Source of the DNA: Paracoccaceae bacterium
GTDB lineage: Bacteria > Pseudomonadota > Alphaproteobacteria > Rhodobacterales > Rhodobacteraceae
NCBI GenBank assembly: GCA_947453525.1
Contig: CANGHD010000015.1
Span: 1-37,501, forward strand
Direction of reading: 5' to 3'
DNA: 37,501 bases
In this document: positions 24,397 through 35,854 of the stretch, piece after piece
Position numbering within the stretch: position 1 is the first letter of the stretch
How the letters are laid out: every line of letters starts with the position of its first letter
Translations under genes and position numbers: made by a program
The notes under the pieces: model-generated
Database searches by the model: none
The model's input: only the letters and a program-made list of their open reading frames with translations
What the model was told of the DNA's origin: nothing

Positions 24397-25233
24397 TTAG
24401 GCCAGTGCTGCGTAGTCGCGGGCGACCTGCTGCCAGACTGCTTCGCAGCTGGCCGACAGAAGCACGCCTGACACGCGGGCGGTCTCATATACCTCGCCAT
24501 CCAGAAACCGCGCCACGCCCCCCGCCCCCTGCACGGCCAGCACGCCCGCCGCATGGTCCCACGGATGCGGGGTCGGCCCTGACAGCACGAAATCGACGAA
24601 GCCCTGCGCCAGCATCCGGTATTCATGCGCAGAACAGCGCAGGCAGGTTGCCCTGTCATAGCCAAGCCCCGCCAAGGCAAGCGCCCGCTTCTGCGTGACC
24701 GCAAACAGCCCGGCCGGGACATAACCCGCCAGATCTTGCACGGGCTTCATCGCTGCCGTGCGCAGCACGCGGGCCGCATCGGGCGTCATCATGCGTGTGG
24801 GTTCCCCCACCGCAGCCTCGATCCAGTCATCGCAGATCGGATCATACAGCATTCCCCAGACCGGCCGTCCGGCCCGCGCCACGGCCAGCAAAACCCCGAA
24901 CACCGCGAGCCCATGCGCAAAGTTCCACGTGCCATCCACCGGATCGACAATCACCGCCGGATCGGCCGTGCCCATGGCGGCGCGCAAGGCGGGGTCCTTG
25001 GCCACAGCCTCCTCGCCCAGAACCAGCGCCTCTGGCCAATCGCGCGCAAGGCTAGCAGAGATCAGCATTTCGGCCTCGGTATCAGCTATGGTCACGAGAT
25101 CGTTCGGCCCGGTCTTTTCCGAAATCTCGCCCGCCGCCAGCGTCCGGAAACGGGGCAGGATCGCCAGACGCGCCGCCTCGCGGACTGCGTGACGCAGAGA
25201 CGCCAGCGGGAGAGCCATAGGTGCTGATGACAT
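24397..25233 (-). CDS. Inositol monophosphatase family protein
   Basis: 278 residues from ATG 25233, with AAGGG about 10 nt upstream; a longer in-frame start at 25377 would cover the promoter region. Metal-site motifs: GEEA (E74, E75), DPVDGTWNF (D97, D100) and PWDHAAG (W225, D226). NDLVTIADTEAE is also conserved. The family includes inositol-1-phosphatase, 3'(2'),5'-bisphosphate nucleotidase (CysQ) and histidinol-phosphatase; these cannot be separated here by motif alone. It is divergent from the DUF6280 gene. Confidence 0.9.
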   Translation of the reverse strand: MSSAPMALPLASLRHAVREAARLAILPRFRTLAAGEISEKTGPNDLVTIADTEAEMLISASLARDWPEALVLGEEAVAKDPALRAAMGTADPAVIVDPVDGTWNFAHGLAVFGVLLAVARAGRPVWGMLYDPICDDWIEAAVGEPTRMMTPDAARVLRTAAMKPVQDLAGYVPAGLFAVTQKRALALAGLGYDRATCLRCSAHEYRMLAQGFVDFVLSGPTPHPWDHAAGVLAVQGAGGVARFLDGEVYETARVSGVLLSASCEAVWQQVARDYAALA

Positions 25234-25255
25234 TGCGTCGAAACCCTTAAGATTG

Positions 25256-25283
25256 CTTGATCCGTTTTCACTTCCGCCTATAT
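25256..25283 (+). promoter_or_regulatory. RpoH-type promoter ahead of the DUF6280 gene
   Basis: CTTG at 25256-25259 and CTATAT at 25278-25283 are separated by 18 bp, matching the alphaproteobacterial heat-shock/RpoH pattern CTTG-N17/18-CTATAT. Transcription would start near 25290, leaving about 155 nt of leader before the DUF6280 start. Confidence 0.5.
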
Positions 25284-25446
25284 ATCGCGGGACCTGCCCG
25301 AAGGCGTCAACAAGATGCTGAGGGGAGTGCGCTAAAGATATGCAGGAAACGCATAGCTGACATGTTAGAAACAGCATGACGAATCGTCTTCCAATCGTTA
25401 CAAGCGCGGAACGTCAGAAAAGACAAGAGCAAGATTAGGACGCATA

Positions 25447-25773
25447 ATGGCCGACTTCATCGACAGCACCGCCTTCAACTTTGAGCAAGGACAACGCGCC
25501 CGCAAGCTGTTTGCGGCAGTGGTTCTGGCTGCGTTGGATGATGCCATTGCCGATGACAAGAAATACGGCAATGGTCCCGATCAGATCGCCCGCTGGGCCC
25601 GGTCGCGCGATGGCCGTGAAGTTCTGTCCTGCGCAGGGATCGACCCGAACGAGCGTGTCGTCAAGGGTCTGATGGATTTCGTCGGCAAAGGGGTTCGCAC
25701 CTCGGTCGCGCTGTCGCGCGAAGAAAGCGAACGCCGCCACGCGTTGGAACTGGATCAGGCCGAAGCGGCCTGA
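25447..25773 (+). CDS. DUF6280 family protein, function unknown
   Basis: 108 residues, preceded by AGGA. The sequence MADFIDSTAFNFEQGQRARK, LDDAIADDKKYGNGPDQIARW and DGREVLSCAGIDPNERVVKG is, from memory, highly conserved in Rhodobacterales and labelled DUF6280. No signal peptide, membrane helix or catalytic motif is seen; it is predicted soluble and mostly helical. It is a single-gene unit with its own terminator, and an RpoH-like promoter lies about 165 bp upstream, suggesting a stress link (inference). Confidence 0.88.
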   Translation: MADFIDSTAFNFEQGQRARKLFAAVVLAALDDAIADDKKYGNGPDQIARWARSRDGREVLSCAGIDPNERVVKGLMDFVGKGVRTSVALSREESERRHALELDQAEAA

Positions 25774-25795
25774 TGAACTCGACACTTCAGGAACG

Positions 25796-25825
25796 AAGCG
25801 CGTCCATTCGGACGCGCTTTTGTAT
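25796..25825 (+). terminator. Rho-independent terminator after the DUF6280 gene
   Basis: A perfect 10-bp stem AAGCGCGTCC (25796-25805) with GGACGCGCTT (25810-25819), ATTC loop, then TT and GTATTT. Clear intrinsic terminator; the A/T-ended stem might also serve the opposite strand. Confidence 0.9.
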
Positions 25826-25866
25826 TTCAACGGGAATTCGGCAACACATCTCGACCCGTGCTACCT

Positions 25867-26823
25867 TCAGTCGAGTTCGTGAACGGCCAATGCGTTGGAA
25901 ATCTCGGCCCGGACCATCTTGCGGATGTTGCGGGTGATTCGTTCGCCCAGATCGCCCTGCAATTGCTCGCGGATCAGATCACGGACCAGTTCGCGCAGAA
26001 CCTGTTCGGAGAAGATATTGTCTTCTTCCTGCTGCGAACCATCGATCATCTCTGGTTGGGGCCCGGCTTGGTGTTCAGTCTTGCGCGGACCGGCATGGCC
26101 CAGGGTGGCGTCGTCCAGATTGGCACCATACAGATCGGGCTCTGCCAAATCTGCCAGAGCCTGTGCTTCTGCCTCGTCTGCCCAATCCGCCGGGCCAGAC
26201 AATACATCCAGCGCCATCGGAGCCTCAGGAACTTCGGAGGACGCTTTGAGAGACGGCTTGGGGCCGGTTTCCGGCCCGGGCTGTTCGGCTTGCTGTCCCG
26301 GTGCCGCGCCTGATTTTGCCGCCAACTGCGTTGCAAATTCGGCCGCGATCACCCGGCCCAGAAAAGTCTCTTGCGTGGAGCGGCGGGCGAACTCGTCGCT
26401 CGAGCGACGGGCGAAGGTGAAGCTTGACCAGTCAAGACCGTCCATCTCCGATTCCGGATCGCCGGATTCGGCCTCCCAGTCGAGCCTTATGCCTTGATCA
26501 ACCCCCTGCCCCAGAGCGGCCACGACCTCGGGCGTTGCGCGCGTCACGCCAAGTTCGGCCCCCAGATGCAGGCGCGGCACGGGCTTGGCAACTGCCGCAT
26601 TGCCGGGTGGCCCCACAGCCTTGGTCACGACGCTCAGCACGCTGGCCCCGACCCGCAGTGCTGGGGTCAGGATCAGCTTTTCGGGATGGACCGCCACCGG
26701 GACTGCCGGTCGCTGATGTTCAACGACCTGCGGCCGTTCTGTCGGCCGCAGGTCAGCCGAGACAAGCCGACGGATCGAGGCCAGAACGTCTTCGATCTCG
26801 TTCGAATTCACCGAAACAGACAT
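25867..26823 (-). CDS. PopZ-like (DUF2497-type) protein, candidate polar organizer
   Basis: 318 residues. The N-terminus NEIEDVLASIRRLVSADLRP closely resembles the N-terminal helix of Caulobacter PopZ (MEEILASIRRIISEDD). A long low-complexity, Pro/Glu/Ala-rich middle follows, and the C-terminus VLRELVRDLIREQLQGDLGE then RITRNIRKMVRAEISNAL has the spacing of the PopZ oligomerization helices. PopZ organises the cell pole and anchors the ParB-parS centromere. Context supports the idea: the next genes on the same strand are tolC and pcm, which neighbour DUF2497/popZ in other alphaproteobacteria (recalled, not searched). It is longer than Caulobacter PopZ (about 177 residues) because of the middle region. 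An unrelated protein with chance similarity in the first helix remains possible. Confidence 0.7.
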   Translation of the reverse strand: MSVSVNSNEIEDVLASIRRLVSADLRPTERPQVVEHQRPAVPVAVHPEKLILTPALRVGASVLSVVTKAVGPPGNAAVAKPVPRLHLGAELGVTRATPEVVAALGQGVDQGIRLDWEAESGDPESEMDGLDWSSFTFARRSSDEFARRSTQETFLGRVIAAEFATQLAAKSGAAPGQQAEQPGPETGPKPSLKASSEVPEAPMALDVLSGPADWADEAEAQALADLAEPDLYGANLDDATLGHAGPRKTEHQAGPQPEMIDGSQQEEDNIFSEQVLRELVRDLIREQLQGDLGERITRNIRKMVRAEISNALAVHELD

Positions 26824-26902
26824 ATGTGCCTACGTCCTGCTGCCATCACTCGCATGTATCACCACCGTCTTTTCCCGGCGGTATGTCAGGCAGTCTATGA
26901 CA

Positions 26903-26937
26903 CTCCGCGCGGTCCTTCAAGGAAGTGACGCGCGGAG
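26903..26937 (-). other. Hairpin between tolC and the PopZ-like gene
   Basis: A perfect 9-bp stem CTCCGCGCG (26903-26911) with CGCGCGGAG (26929-26937); the loop itself holds TCCTTcAAGGA. It follows the tolC stop on the minus strand. No T-run, so it may be a weak terminator or a stabilising structure. Confidence 0.5.
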
Positions 26938-26964
26938 CGTTAACGAAGGGCCAAGAGGCGCGGC

Positions 26965-28350
26965 TTATTTGCCTAAAGTCTTCAAGATCCGGTCGAGTTT
27001 TGCCCCGCGGGCAGATGTGGCCGGACCCTTCTTGACCGCGTTGTAATAGGCCTGCGGGTCGAAGGTCGGGATGCCGAGGTGCAACTGGTCAGCCGTCAAC
27101 TGTCCCATCGCCGACAGCAGCGAATATTGGCTGACATATAGATTGGCCTGTGCCTGCAGCCGCGAGGCTTTGGCCGACAGCAGGTTCTGCTCGGCGTTCA
27201 GCACGTCCAGTGTGGTGCGGCTGCCCAGATCGGCCTCTTGCTTGACGCCATCATAGGCGGCTTGGGCCGCGCGGATCTGTTCGTCATTGGCACCGATCGA
27301 GGCATTGGCGACCAGAATGTTCGACCACGCCTTGCCGACCGCTTCGGTCACGTTGACGCCGGTCTGCAACTGGGCCGCATGGGCCTCCTGCTGCTGGGCA
27401 ATCGCCTTGCGATAGGCAGACGACAGCCGCCCGCTGGCATAGAGCGTTTGACTGAACTTCATCGACAGCGACAGGCCCTGATTGGTCAACTGGCCGTTCT
27501 GGTCGAAGTTGCCGCTGTAGGAGGCGCTGCCATCGATGGAGGGCAACATTTCTGCCTTGGCGCGGTGCACGCCGGCATCTGCCGCCGCCACCTGAAACAG
27601 CGCCTGACGCACGGCCGGATGACCGCGCAACGCAATCGCCCGCGCCTCGGCCAAGGTCTTCACCTTGATCGGGGTCTTGGGCAGGGGGGCCAGACCCGAG
27701 GGATAATGGCCAATGGCGGCATTGTACCGCTCGCGCGCGACGTTGTAATTGCCCTGCGACGCGGCCAGTGCCGCATTGGCCGACGCCAACTGAGCTTCCG
27801 CCAGAGCCACGTCGGTCTTGGTCACTTCGCCGACGTCGAACTTGTCTTTGGCGGCCTGCAAATCCTGCGTGATCAGACGCACGTTGGATTCTTGCGCCGC
27901 CACCAATTCACCCTGGAGCGACAGGTTCACGTAGGCCGAAACCGCATCCAGCATGACCTGCTGTTCGACGTTCACCAACGCGGCCTGCGAGGACAACACC
28001 AGTTCATTCTTGATCGCAACATCCATCTTGCCGCGCCCGAAATCAATCAGCGTCATCGAAGCTTGCAGACTTGACGAGGCCGAGGTCGATTCGTTGCTGC
28101 CAAGCAACGAGCTTGGATTGTCGGTGTGCGAATAGCTGAACGTCGTCACGAAACTGACCACCGGCCCCAATGTTCCCACCGCCGTTGCCACATCTTCATC
28201 CGCTGCGCGCAAAACCGCCTGATTCTGCTCCAGCAGATGGGAATTGCGATAGGCCGAAATCAACGCGTCGGTCAGGGTTTCCGCCCAAAGCGCGCCCGGC
28301 GCAAAGGACACCGCACCAAGCAGCAAGGCCGCCAAAACTTTCCGCATCAT
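26965..28350 (-). CDS. tolC: TolC family outer-membrane efflux/secretion channel
   Basis: 461 residues. Signal peptide MMRKVLAALLLGAVSFAPG then ALWA with cleavage near residue 23, followed by ETLTDALISAYRNSHLLEQN, the usual first TolC helix. The internal duplication of long helical segments is visible (AVSAYVNLSLQGELVAAQES and EAVGKAWSNILVANASIGAN). GSRTTLDVLNAEQNLLSAK is the family's conserved second-half motif. TolC forms the outer-membrane duct for type I secretion and efflux pumps, so it could serve the RTX protein encoded at 15.3-17.5 kb. Two start Met codons are adjacent (28350 and 28347), with AGAGGTGG just upstream. Confidence 0.95.
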   Translation of the reverse strand: MMRKVLAALLLGAVSFAPGALWAETLTDALISAYRNSHLLEQNQAVLRAADEDVATAVGTLGPVVSFVTTFSYSHTDNPSSLLGSNESTSASSSLQASMTLIDFGRGKMDVAIKNELVLSSQAALVNVEQQVMLDAVSAYVNLSLQGELVAAQESNVRLITQDLQAAKDKFDVGEVTKTDVALAEAQLASANAALAASQGNYNVARERYNAAIGHYPSGLAPLPKTPIKVKTLAEARAIALRGHPAVRQALFQVAAADAGVHRAKAEMLPSIDGSASYSGNFDQNGQLTNQGLSLSMKFSQTLYASGRLSSAYRKAIAQQQEAHAAQLQTGVNVTEAVGKAWSNILVANASIGANDEQIRAAQAAYDGVKQEADLGSRTTLDVLNAEQNLLSAKASRLQAQANLYVSQYSLLSAMGQLTADQLHLGIPTFDPQAYYNAVKKGPATSARGAKLDRILKTLGK

Positions 28351-28430
28351 CCACCTCTTGCCACCTCGCCCGACCGGACAATCCGATCAGACGCCGCTGA
28401 ACCGCACCTTTTTGGTCGCGGTCCGAAATC

Positions 28431-29072
28431 CTACAGGACGAATCCGCGCGGCGCCTCGAACCCCGGCAAGACCGGCGCCGTGGCATTGAAGCAGAACCGC
28501 CAATTGATCTTTCCATCCAACTTATGGCCGATCCGGGCGATGCCAAGGGCACCTTCCATGAATATCGCGCCAATCCGGCCGCCTTCTTTCAGCTGTGCCA
28601 GCAAAACAGGCGGCATGGCCTCGACCCCACCTTGCACAAGGATGATATCATAGGGGCCGCGTTCTGCCGCGCCGGTAGCGAGCGGACCGCAGACAACCAT
28701 GACCAGACCCGCCAGCTTTTCAGTGGCGGCTTCGGCCATAGCGCGGTCTTCCTCGACACCTGTCACCAGCATCCCCATCTCGGCCAGAACAGCGCTGGAA
28801 TAGCCAAGGCCGATGCCCAGATCGAGAACCGTCTCGCCCGGCACGACCTCGACCGCGTCGAGTATCTTGGCAAAGCTGCGCGCCTCCAGCACCACCCGGC
28901 GCGGAGCCAAGCTGAGGTTGCCGCCGACATAGGCCGCCTCTCGCGCCGCCTCGGGCACGAAGTTTTCGCGCGGCACGGCCAGCATGGCGGCGATGATCGG
29001 GAATTTGGTCACGTCCTGCGGACGAACCTGGGTATCGACCATAACGACGCGGCGGGTCTCGAAATCAGTCAT
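28431..29072 (-). CDS. pcm: Protein-L-isoaspartate O-methyltransferase
   Basis: 213 residues. The SAM-binding motif VLDLGIGLGYSSAVLAEMG and the upstream MVDTQVRPQDVTKFPIIAAM then VPRENFVPE match the alphaproteobacterial Pcm group, with YDIILVQGGVEAMPPVLLAQLKEGG as motif II/III. It methylates isoaspartate in aged proteins by family assignment, though this clade diverges from E. coli Pcm and the function is less certain. It lies 80 bp upstream of tolC on the same strand, a neighbourhood known in other alphaproteobacteria. Confidence 0.88.
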   Translation of the reverse strand: MTDFETRRVVMVDTQVRPQDVTKFPIIAAMLAVPRENFVPEAAREAAYVGGNLSLAPRRVVLEARSFAKILDAVEVVPGETVLDLGIGLGYSSAVLAEMGMLVTGVEEDRAMAEAATEKLAGLVMVVCGPLATGAAERGPYDIILVQGGVEAMPPVLLAQLKEGGRIGAIFMEGALGIARIGHKLDGKINWRFCFNATAPVLPGFEAPRGFVL

Positions 29073-29399
29073 CTGGCTCTTTTCCGTCTAAGGCGGGTTA
29101 CCCTGTTGCAACGCGCAAAGGCTTGCAGAAGTCCCCCGGTTGTTGCTCGTCTTGCCACAGTTGCACCGAAGGAGCAACGGGCCTGAACAGGACGTGCCGC
29201 CCAGTCCGGCAATTTCACCGAACGGTCCCAGGCCGCGGTCTGCCTGTCGTCTCGTCCGCAGGATGGGGCGATTCGGGGTGCCGTGCGGGTCGGTGCAGTT
29301 CCTGTTCCAGATGGGTCGGGCCCGCGCTGCTGTCAGGCGCTGACGATTCTTTAACCGAGTGGCGCGAAGATGGGTCCAACCGCCAGAACGGAGCATGCG
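29073..29399. other. Intergenic region between pcm and the small ORF at 29400
   Basis: About 327 bp between the divergent pcm and small-ORF starts. I see no convincing gene, hairpin terminator or repeat here; open frames in it lack ribosome sites. A short AT-rich stretch near 29345 (GATTCTTTAACC) may be part of a promoter for the small ORF, but no clear -35/-10 pair can be named. Confidence 0.4.
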
Positions 29400-29612
29400 A
29401 TGACCCGCCACCAGGTTGAAACCGAGCTTTCCGACATCAGACGAGAGATCACTCGCCTGCAGCGGCGCGAGGCACAGTTACTGTGCCGCGCGCTGGAGGA
29501 TGAGGCCGCACCCCGTCCGGGCTGGCCCATGCACCGCGCCTCGGCAGGTGCAATGGCTCAGGCTTCGGGCGCCATAAGTTCAACTTCTGTGCCATCGCGC
29601 ACAGCCGTGTAA
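29400..29612 (+). CDS. Small coiled-coil protein, uncertain
   Basis: 70 codons from ATG 29400, with GGAG about 7 nt upstream. The first half, TELSDIRREITRLQRREAQL in pattern, is strongly helical with heptad spacing; the last 20 residues overlap the 3' end of hisI on the opposite strand and look unstructured. No homologue is recognised. The ribosome site and helical content favour a real gene, the 55-bp antisense overlap argues for caution. Confidence 0.4.
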   Translation: MTRHQVETELSDIRREITRLQRREAQLLCRALEDEAAPRPGWPMHRASAGAMAQASGAISSTSVPSRTAV

Positions 29613-29917
29613 AAACATGTGCGCCGGTTTGTATGGCAGGCCGGCCCGGTCTGGCGCACCAAAGCCAGTAGGCAATCCCGATCGCAATCGACACGCAGGT
29701 CGACCAGGTCCTGCACATGGCCGGAACTTTCGCCCTTGACCCAGAAACTGGCGCGCGAACGTGACCAATAGGTCACATGCCCCATCTCCAGCGTCCTTGC
29801 CACCGCCTCGGCGTTCATCCAGGCAAACATCAGGACTTCGCCGTTTTCGGCATCCTGCGCGATGCACGGAATCAGGCCATTTGCATCAAATTTCAGCGTG
29901 CTGGGGTCAAAGACCAT
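29558..29917 (-). CDS. hisI: Phosphoribosyl-AMP cyclohydrolase
   Basis: 119 residues, usual length for the monofunctional enzyme. Motifs: LIPCIAQDAENGEVLMFAWM, YWSRSRASFWVKGESSGH, metal-binding VDCDRDCLLALV and zinc-ligand GPACHTNRRTCFY. It hydrolyses phosphoribosyl-AMP in histidine synthesis (third step). Start ATG 29917 follows an ideal AAGGAGG. It is separated from the other his genes, as common in Rhodobacterales, and is divergent from the NifU-like gene. Confidence 0.96.
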   Translation of the reverse strand: MVFDPSTLKFDANGLIPCIAQDAENGEVLMFAWMNAEAVARTLEMGHVTYWSRSRASFWVKGESSGHVQDLVDLRVDCDRDCLLALVRQTGPACHTNRRTCFYTAVRDGTEVELMAPEA

Positions 29918-29996
29918 CAGGGCCTCCTTGGCGGGCTGACATGAAGGGACTATCTAGTCGACAGTCCTGCCCCAAACCAGCCCGAAAGCCCGTGAC

Positions 29997-30434
29997 ATGA
30001 GCGACACCGACCTTGTGAAACTCTACTCCGGCCGCATTCTGGCTTTGGCCGCCGATATCCCGCATCTGGGGCATCTGGCAGCCCCGGCGGGCACCGCCAA
30101 GAAACGCTCTCCGCTTTGCGGTTCCACGGTCTCGGTCGATGTGGTGGTGAAAGACGGCAAGGTCGCCGATTTCGCGCAAGAAGTCCGCGCCTGCGCCTTG
30201 GGTCAGGCCGCTGCCGCCGTGCTGGGTGAGGTCGTCATCGGCCGCACCCTGCCCGAGTTGCAAGCCGCCCGCGCCGCCCTGTCTGCCATGCTGAAAGACG
30301 CAGGCCCTGTGCCCGCCGCCCCCTTCACCGGCTACGAGGTTCTGATTCCCGCGCGTGACTACAAGAACCGCCACGCCTCGATCCTGCTGGCGCTTGATGC
30401 CACGGTCGAGGCGGTTGAGGCCGCCCAAGTCTGA
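29997..30434 (+). CDS. NifU/IscU N-terminal-like scaffold protein with a lost cysteine
   Basis: 145 residues. The fold is that of the Fe-S scaffold U family: VKLYSGRILALAADIPHLGH, SPLCGSTVSVDVVVKDGKV with C41, RACALGQAAAAVL with C66, and YKNRHASILLALDA at the C-terminus. In IscU the last motif reads HCSILAEDA, so the third ligand Cys is Ala127 here, and the Asp after the first Cys (CGD) is Ser. It is therefore unlikely to assemble a cluster in the standard way; it may be a carrier or a repurposed member. It is monocistronic and divergent from hisI. Confidence 0.82.
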   Translation: MSDTDLVKLYSGRILALAADIPHLGHLAAPAGTAKKRSPLCGSTVSVDVVVKDGKVADFAQEVRACALGQAAAAVLGEVVIGRTLPELQAARAALSAMLKDAGPVPAAPFTGYEVLIPARDYKNRHASILLALDATVEAVEAAQV

Positions 30435-30470
30435 CCCATCGGCAGGCTGCGTGATCTCGCGCGCCATTCT

Positions 30471-30507
30471 AAAAAAACCGCCGCACGACCCCTCGGATCG
30501 GCGGCGG
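30471..30507 (-). terminator. Rho-independent terminator of the small membrane-protein gene
   Basis: On the minus strand CCGCCGC (30507-30501) pairs with GCGGCGG (30484-30478) and is followed directly by seven T (A7 at 30471-30477 on the plus strand). Strong intrinsic terminator for the unit starting at 30701. Confidence 0.88.
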
Positions 30508-30581
30508 CAAGTGGCGTTTAAATCATGCGGGCTGGACAGATCGGCGCTGGGGCAGCGCCACCGGCATGAAACGCGGGCAGA

Positions 30582-30701
30582 TTACGCGGCGCCTGACAGC
30601 GTCAGGCCAACAAACAAAAGAAGAAACAGACTGGCCACGCCCAAGGCATCCTCAAGGTCGGCAACACAGGCGGTCATCTGGCGAGCAATTCGAGAGAACA
30701 T
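30582..30701 (-). CDS. 39-residue single-helix membrane protein under an SOS box
   Basis: ATG at 30701 is preceded by a near-perfect Shine-Dalgarno GGAGGT (30711-30706) at 4-nt spacing. The 39 codons read MFSRIARQMTACVADLEDAL then a hydrophobic stretch GVASLFLLLFVGLTLSG and AA, stop TAA. A basic N-terminus, a short amphipathic acidic middle and one membrane helix suggest an inner-membrane peptide with N-terminus in the cytoplasm. It lies 85 bp downstream of recG on the same strand, with its own LexA-type box and terminator. SOS-induced membrane peptides of similar size (SidA in Caulobacter) block division by binding FtsW/FtsN; that this one does so is inference. No homologue is recognised by sequence. 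Confidence 0.75.
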   Translation of the reverse strand: MFSRIARQMTACVADLEDALGVASLFLLLFVGLTLSGAA

Positions 30702-30755
30702 GGGCACCTCCGTTTCTGTTGCCCAATTGTTCTCATATCATTAACCTTCTGTAAA

Positions 30756-30780
30756 GAACTTAATGAGAACATTTGAGAAC
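30756..30780 (-). promoter_or_regulatory. SOS (LexA) box upstream of the small membrane-protein gene
   Basis: On the minus strand GTTC-TCATTAA-GTTC (30770-30756) is an exact alphaproteobacterial LexA box (GTTC-N7-GTTC). A third GTTC lies six bases further upstream (30780-30777), giving a triple direct repeat. It sits 55-80 bp before the ATG at 30701, in an AT-rich spacer after the recG stop. Confidence 0.75.
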
Positions 30781-30786
30781 GCACCA

Positions 30787-35021
<4,235 letters not shown>

Positions 35022-35051
35022 TTACGAGGGGGCAGCGCGGAATTCCAGCGC

Positions 35052-35762
35052 TCAGGCGCTTGCGGCCAACCGGGGCACCTCGGCCACGCTGGGTTCGCGC
35101 AGTACATAGCCGCGGCCCCAGACGGTTTCGATGTAGTTCTGCCCGCCGGTCGCCTCGGCCAGCTTCTTGCGCAGCTTGCAGATGAAAACATCGATGATCT
35201 TCAACTCCGGCTCGTCCATGCCGCCGTAAAGATGGTTGAGGAACATCTCTTTCGTCAGCGTGGTGCCCTTGCGCAGGCTCAAAAGCTCCAGCATCTGGTA
35301 TTCCTTGCCGGTCAGATGCACGGCAGCGCCGTCGACATCGACCGTCTTGGCATCCAGATTCACCTGCACCTTGCCCGTGCGAATCACCGACTGCGAGTGG
35401 CCTTTCGACCGCCGGATGATGGCATGGATCCGCGCCACCAGTTCCTCGCGGTGGAAGGGCTTGGTCAGGTAATCATCGGCCCCGAAGCCAAAGCCCTTGA
35501 TCTTGCTTTCGGTGTCGTCCGACCCGGACAGGATCAGGATCGGCGTTTCGATCCGGGCAAGGCGCAGCTGGCGCAGAACCTCATGTCCCGACATGTCGGG
35601 CAGGTTCAGATCCAACAGGATCAGGTCGTAGTCATACAACTTCGCCAGATCGATGCCGTCTTCGCCAAGATCGGTGCAGTACACGTTCAAATTCGCGTGG
35701 GTCAGCATCAGTTCGATGCTGCGCGAGGTCGTCGGGTCGTCTTCCACCAGCAGGATCCGCAT
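35052..35762 (-). CDS. ctrA: Cell-cycle response regulator CtrA
   Basis: 236 residues. Receiver domain with phosphoacceptor D51 in [13 protein letters not shown], acidic pocket EDD (residues 7-9) and K in TKPFHREE; OmpR-type winged-helix DNA-binding domain containing the almost invariant [20 protein letters not shown] and [20 protein letters not shown]. These stretches are identical or nearly so to Caulobacter CtrA. In Rhodobacterales CtrA controls motility, gene transfer agents and other traits and is often not essential. It is the only regulator visible here; sciP lies 92 bp upstream on the same strand. Confidence 0.97.
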   Translation of the reverse strand: MRILLVEDDPTTSRSIELMLTHANLNVYCTDLGEDGIDLAKLYDYDLILLDLNLPDMSGHEVLRQLRLARIETPILILSGSDDTESKIKGFGFGADDYLTKPFHREELVARIHAIIRRSKGHSQSVIRTGKVQVNLDAKTVDVDGAAVHLTGKEYQMLELLSLRKGTTLTKEMFLNHLYGGMDEPELKIIDVFICKLRKKLAEATGGQNYIETVWGRGYVLREPSVAEVPRLAASA

Positions 35763-35812
35763 CTTTCAAAGCTCCGTCGCGTTTGTCTGTTAAGGACTTT
35801 GGCGGGCAATGG

Positions 35813-35827
35813 TTAATCAAGCGTTAC
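35813..35827 (-). promoter_or_regulatory. Candidate CtrA-binding site upstream of ctrA
   Basis: On the minus strand GTAA-CGCTTGA-TTAA matches the CtrA box TTAA-N7-TTAA at seven of eight positions, about 50-65 bp upstream of the ctrA start. A further TTAAC lies nearer the gene. Autoregulation of ctrA through such boxes is known in Caulobacter. Confidence 0.45.
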
Positions 35828-35854
35828 TCTGCCAGAACGAAAGCGGAATACAAC

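Noticed and set aside
29123-29419. Plus-strand 98-codon frame between pcm and the small ORF
   Set aside because: Cys/Arg/Ser-rich composition, no ribosome site and no recognisable domain.
30566-30754. Plus-strand 62-codon frame in the spacer after the NifU-like gene
   Set aside because: No ribosome site, basic low-complexity content, and it is antisense to the well-signalled minus-strand small gene with box, ribosome site and terminator.
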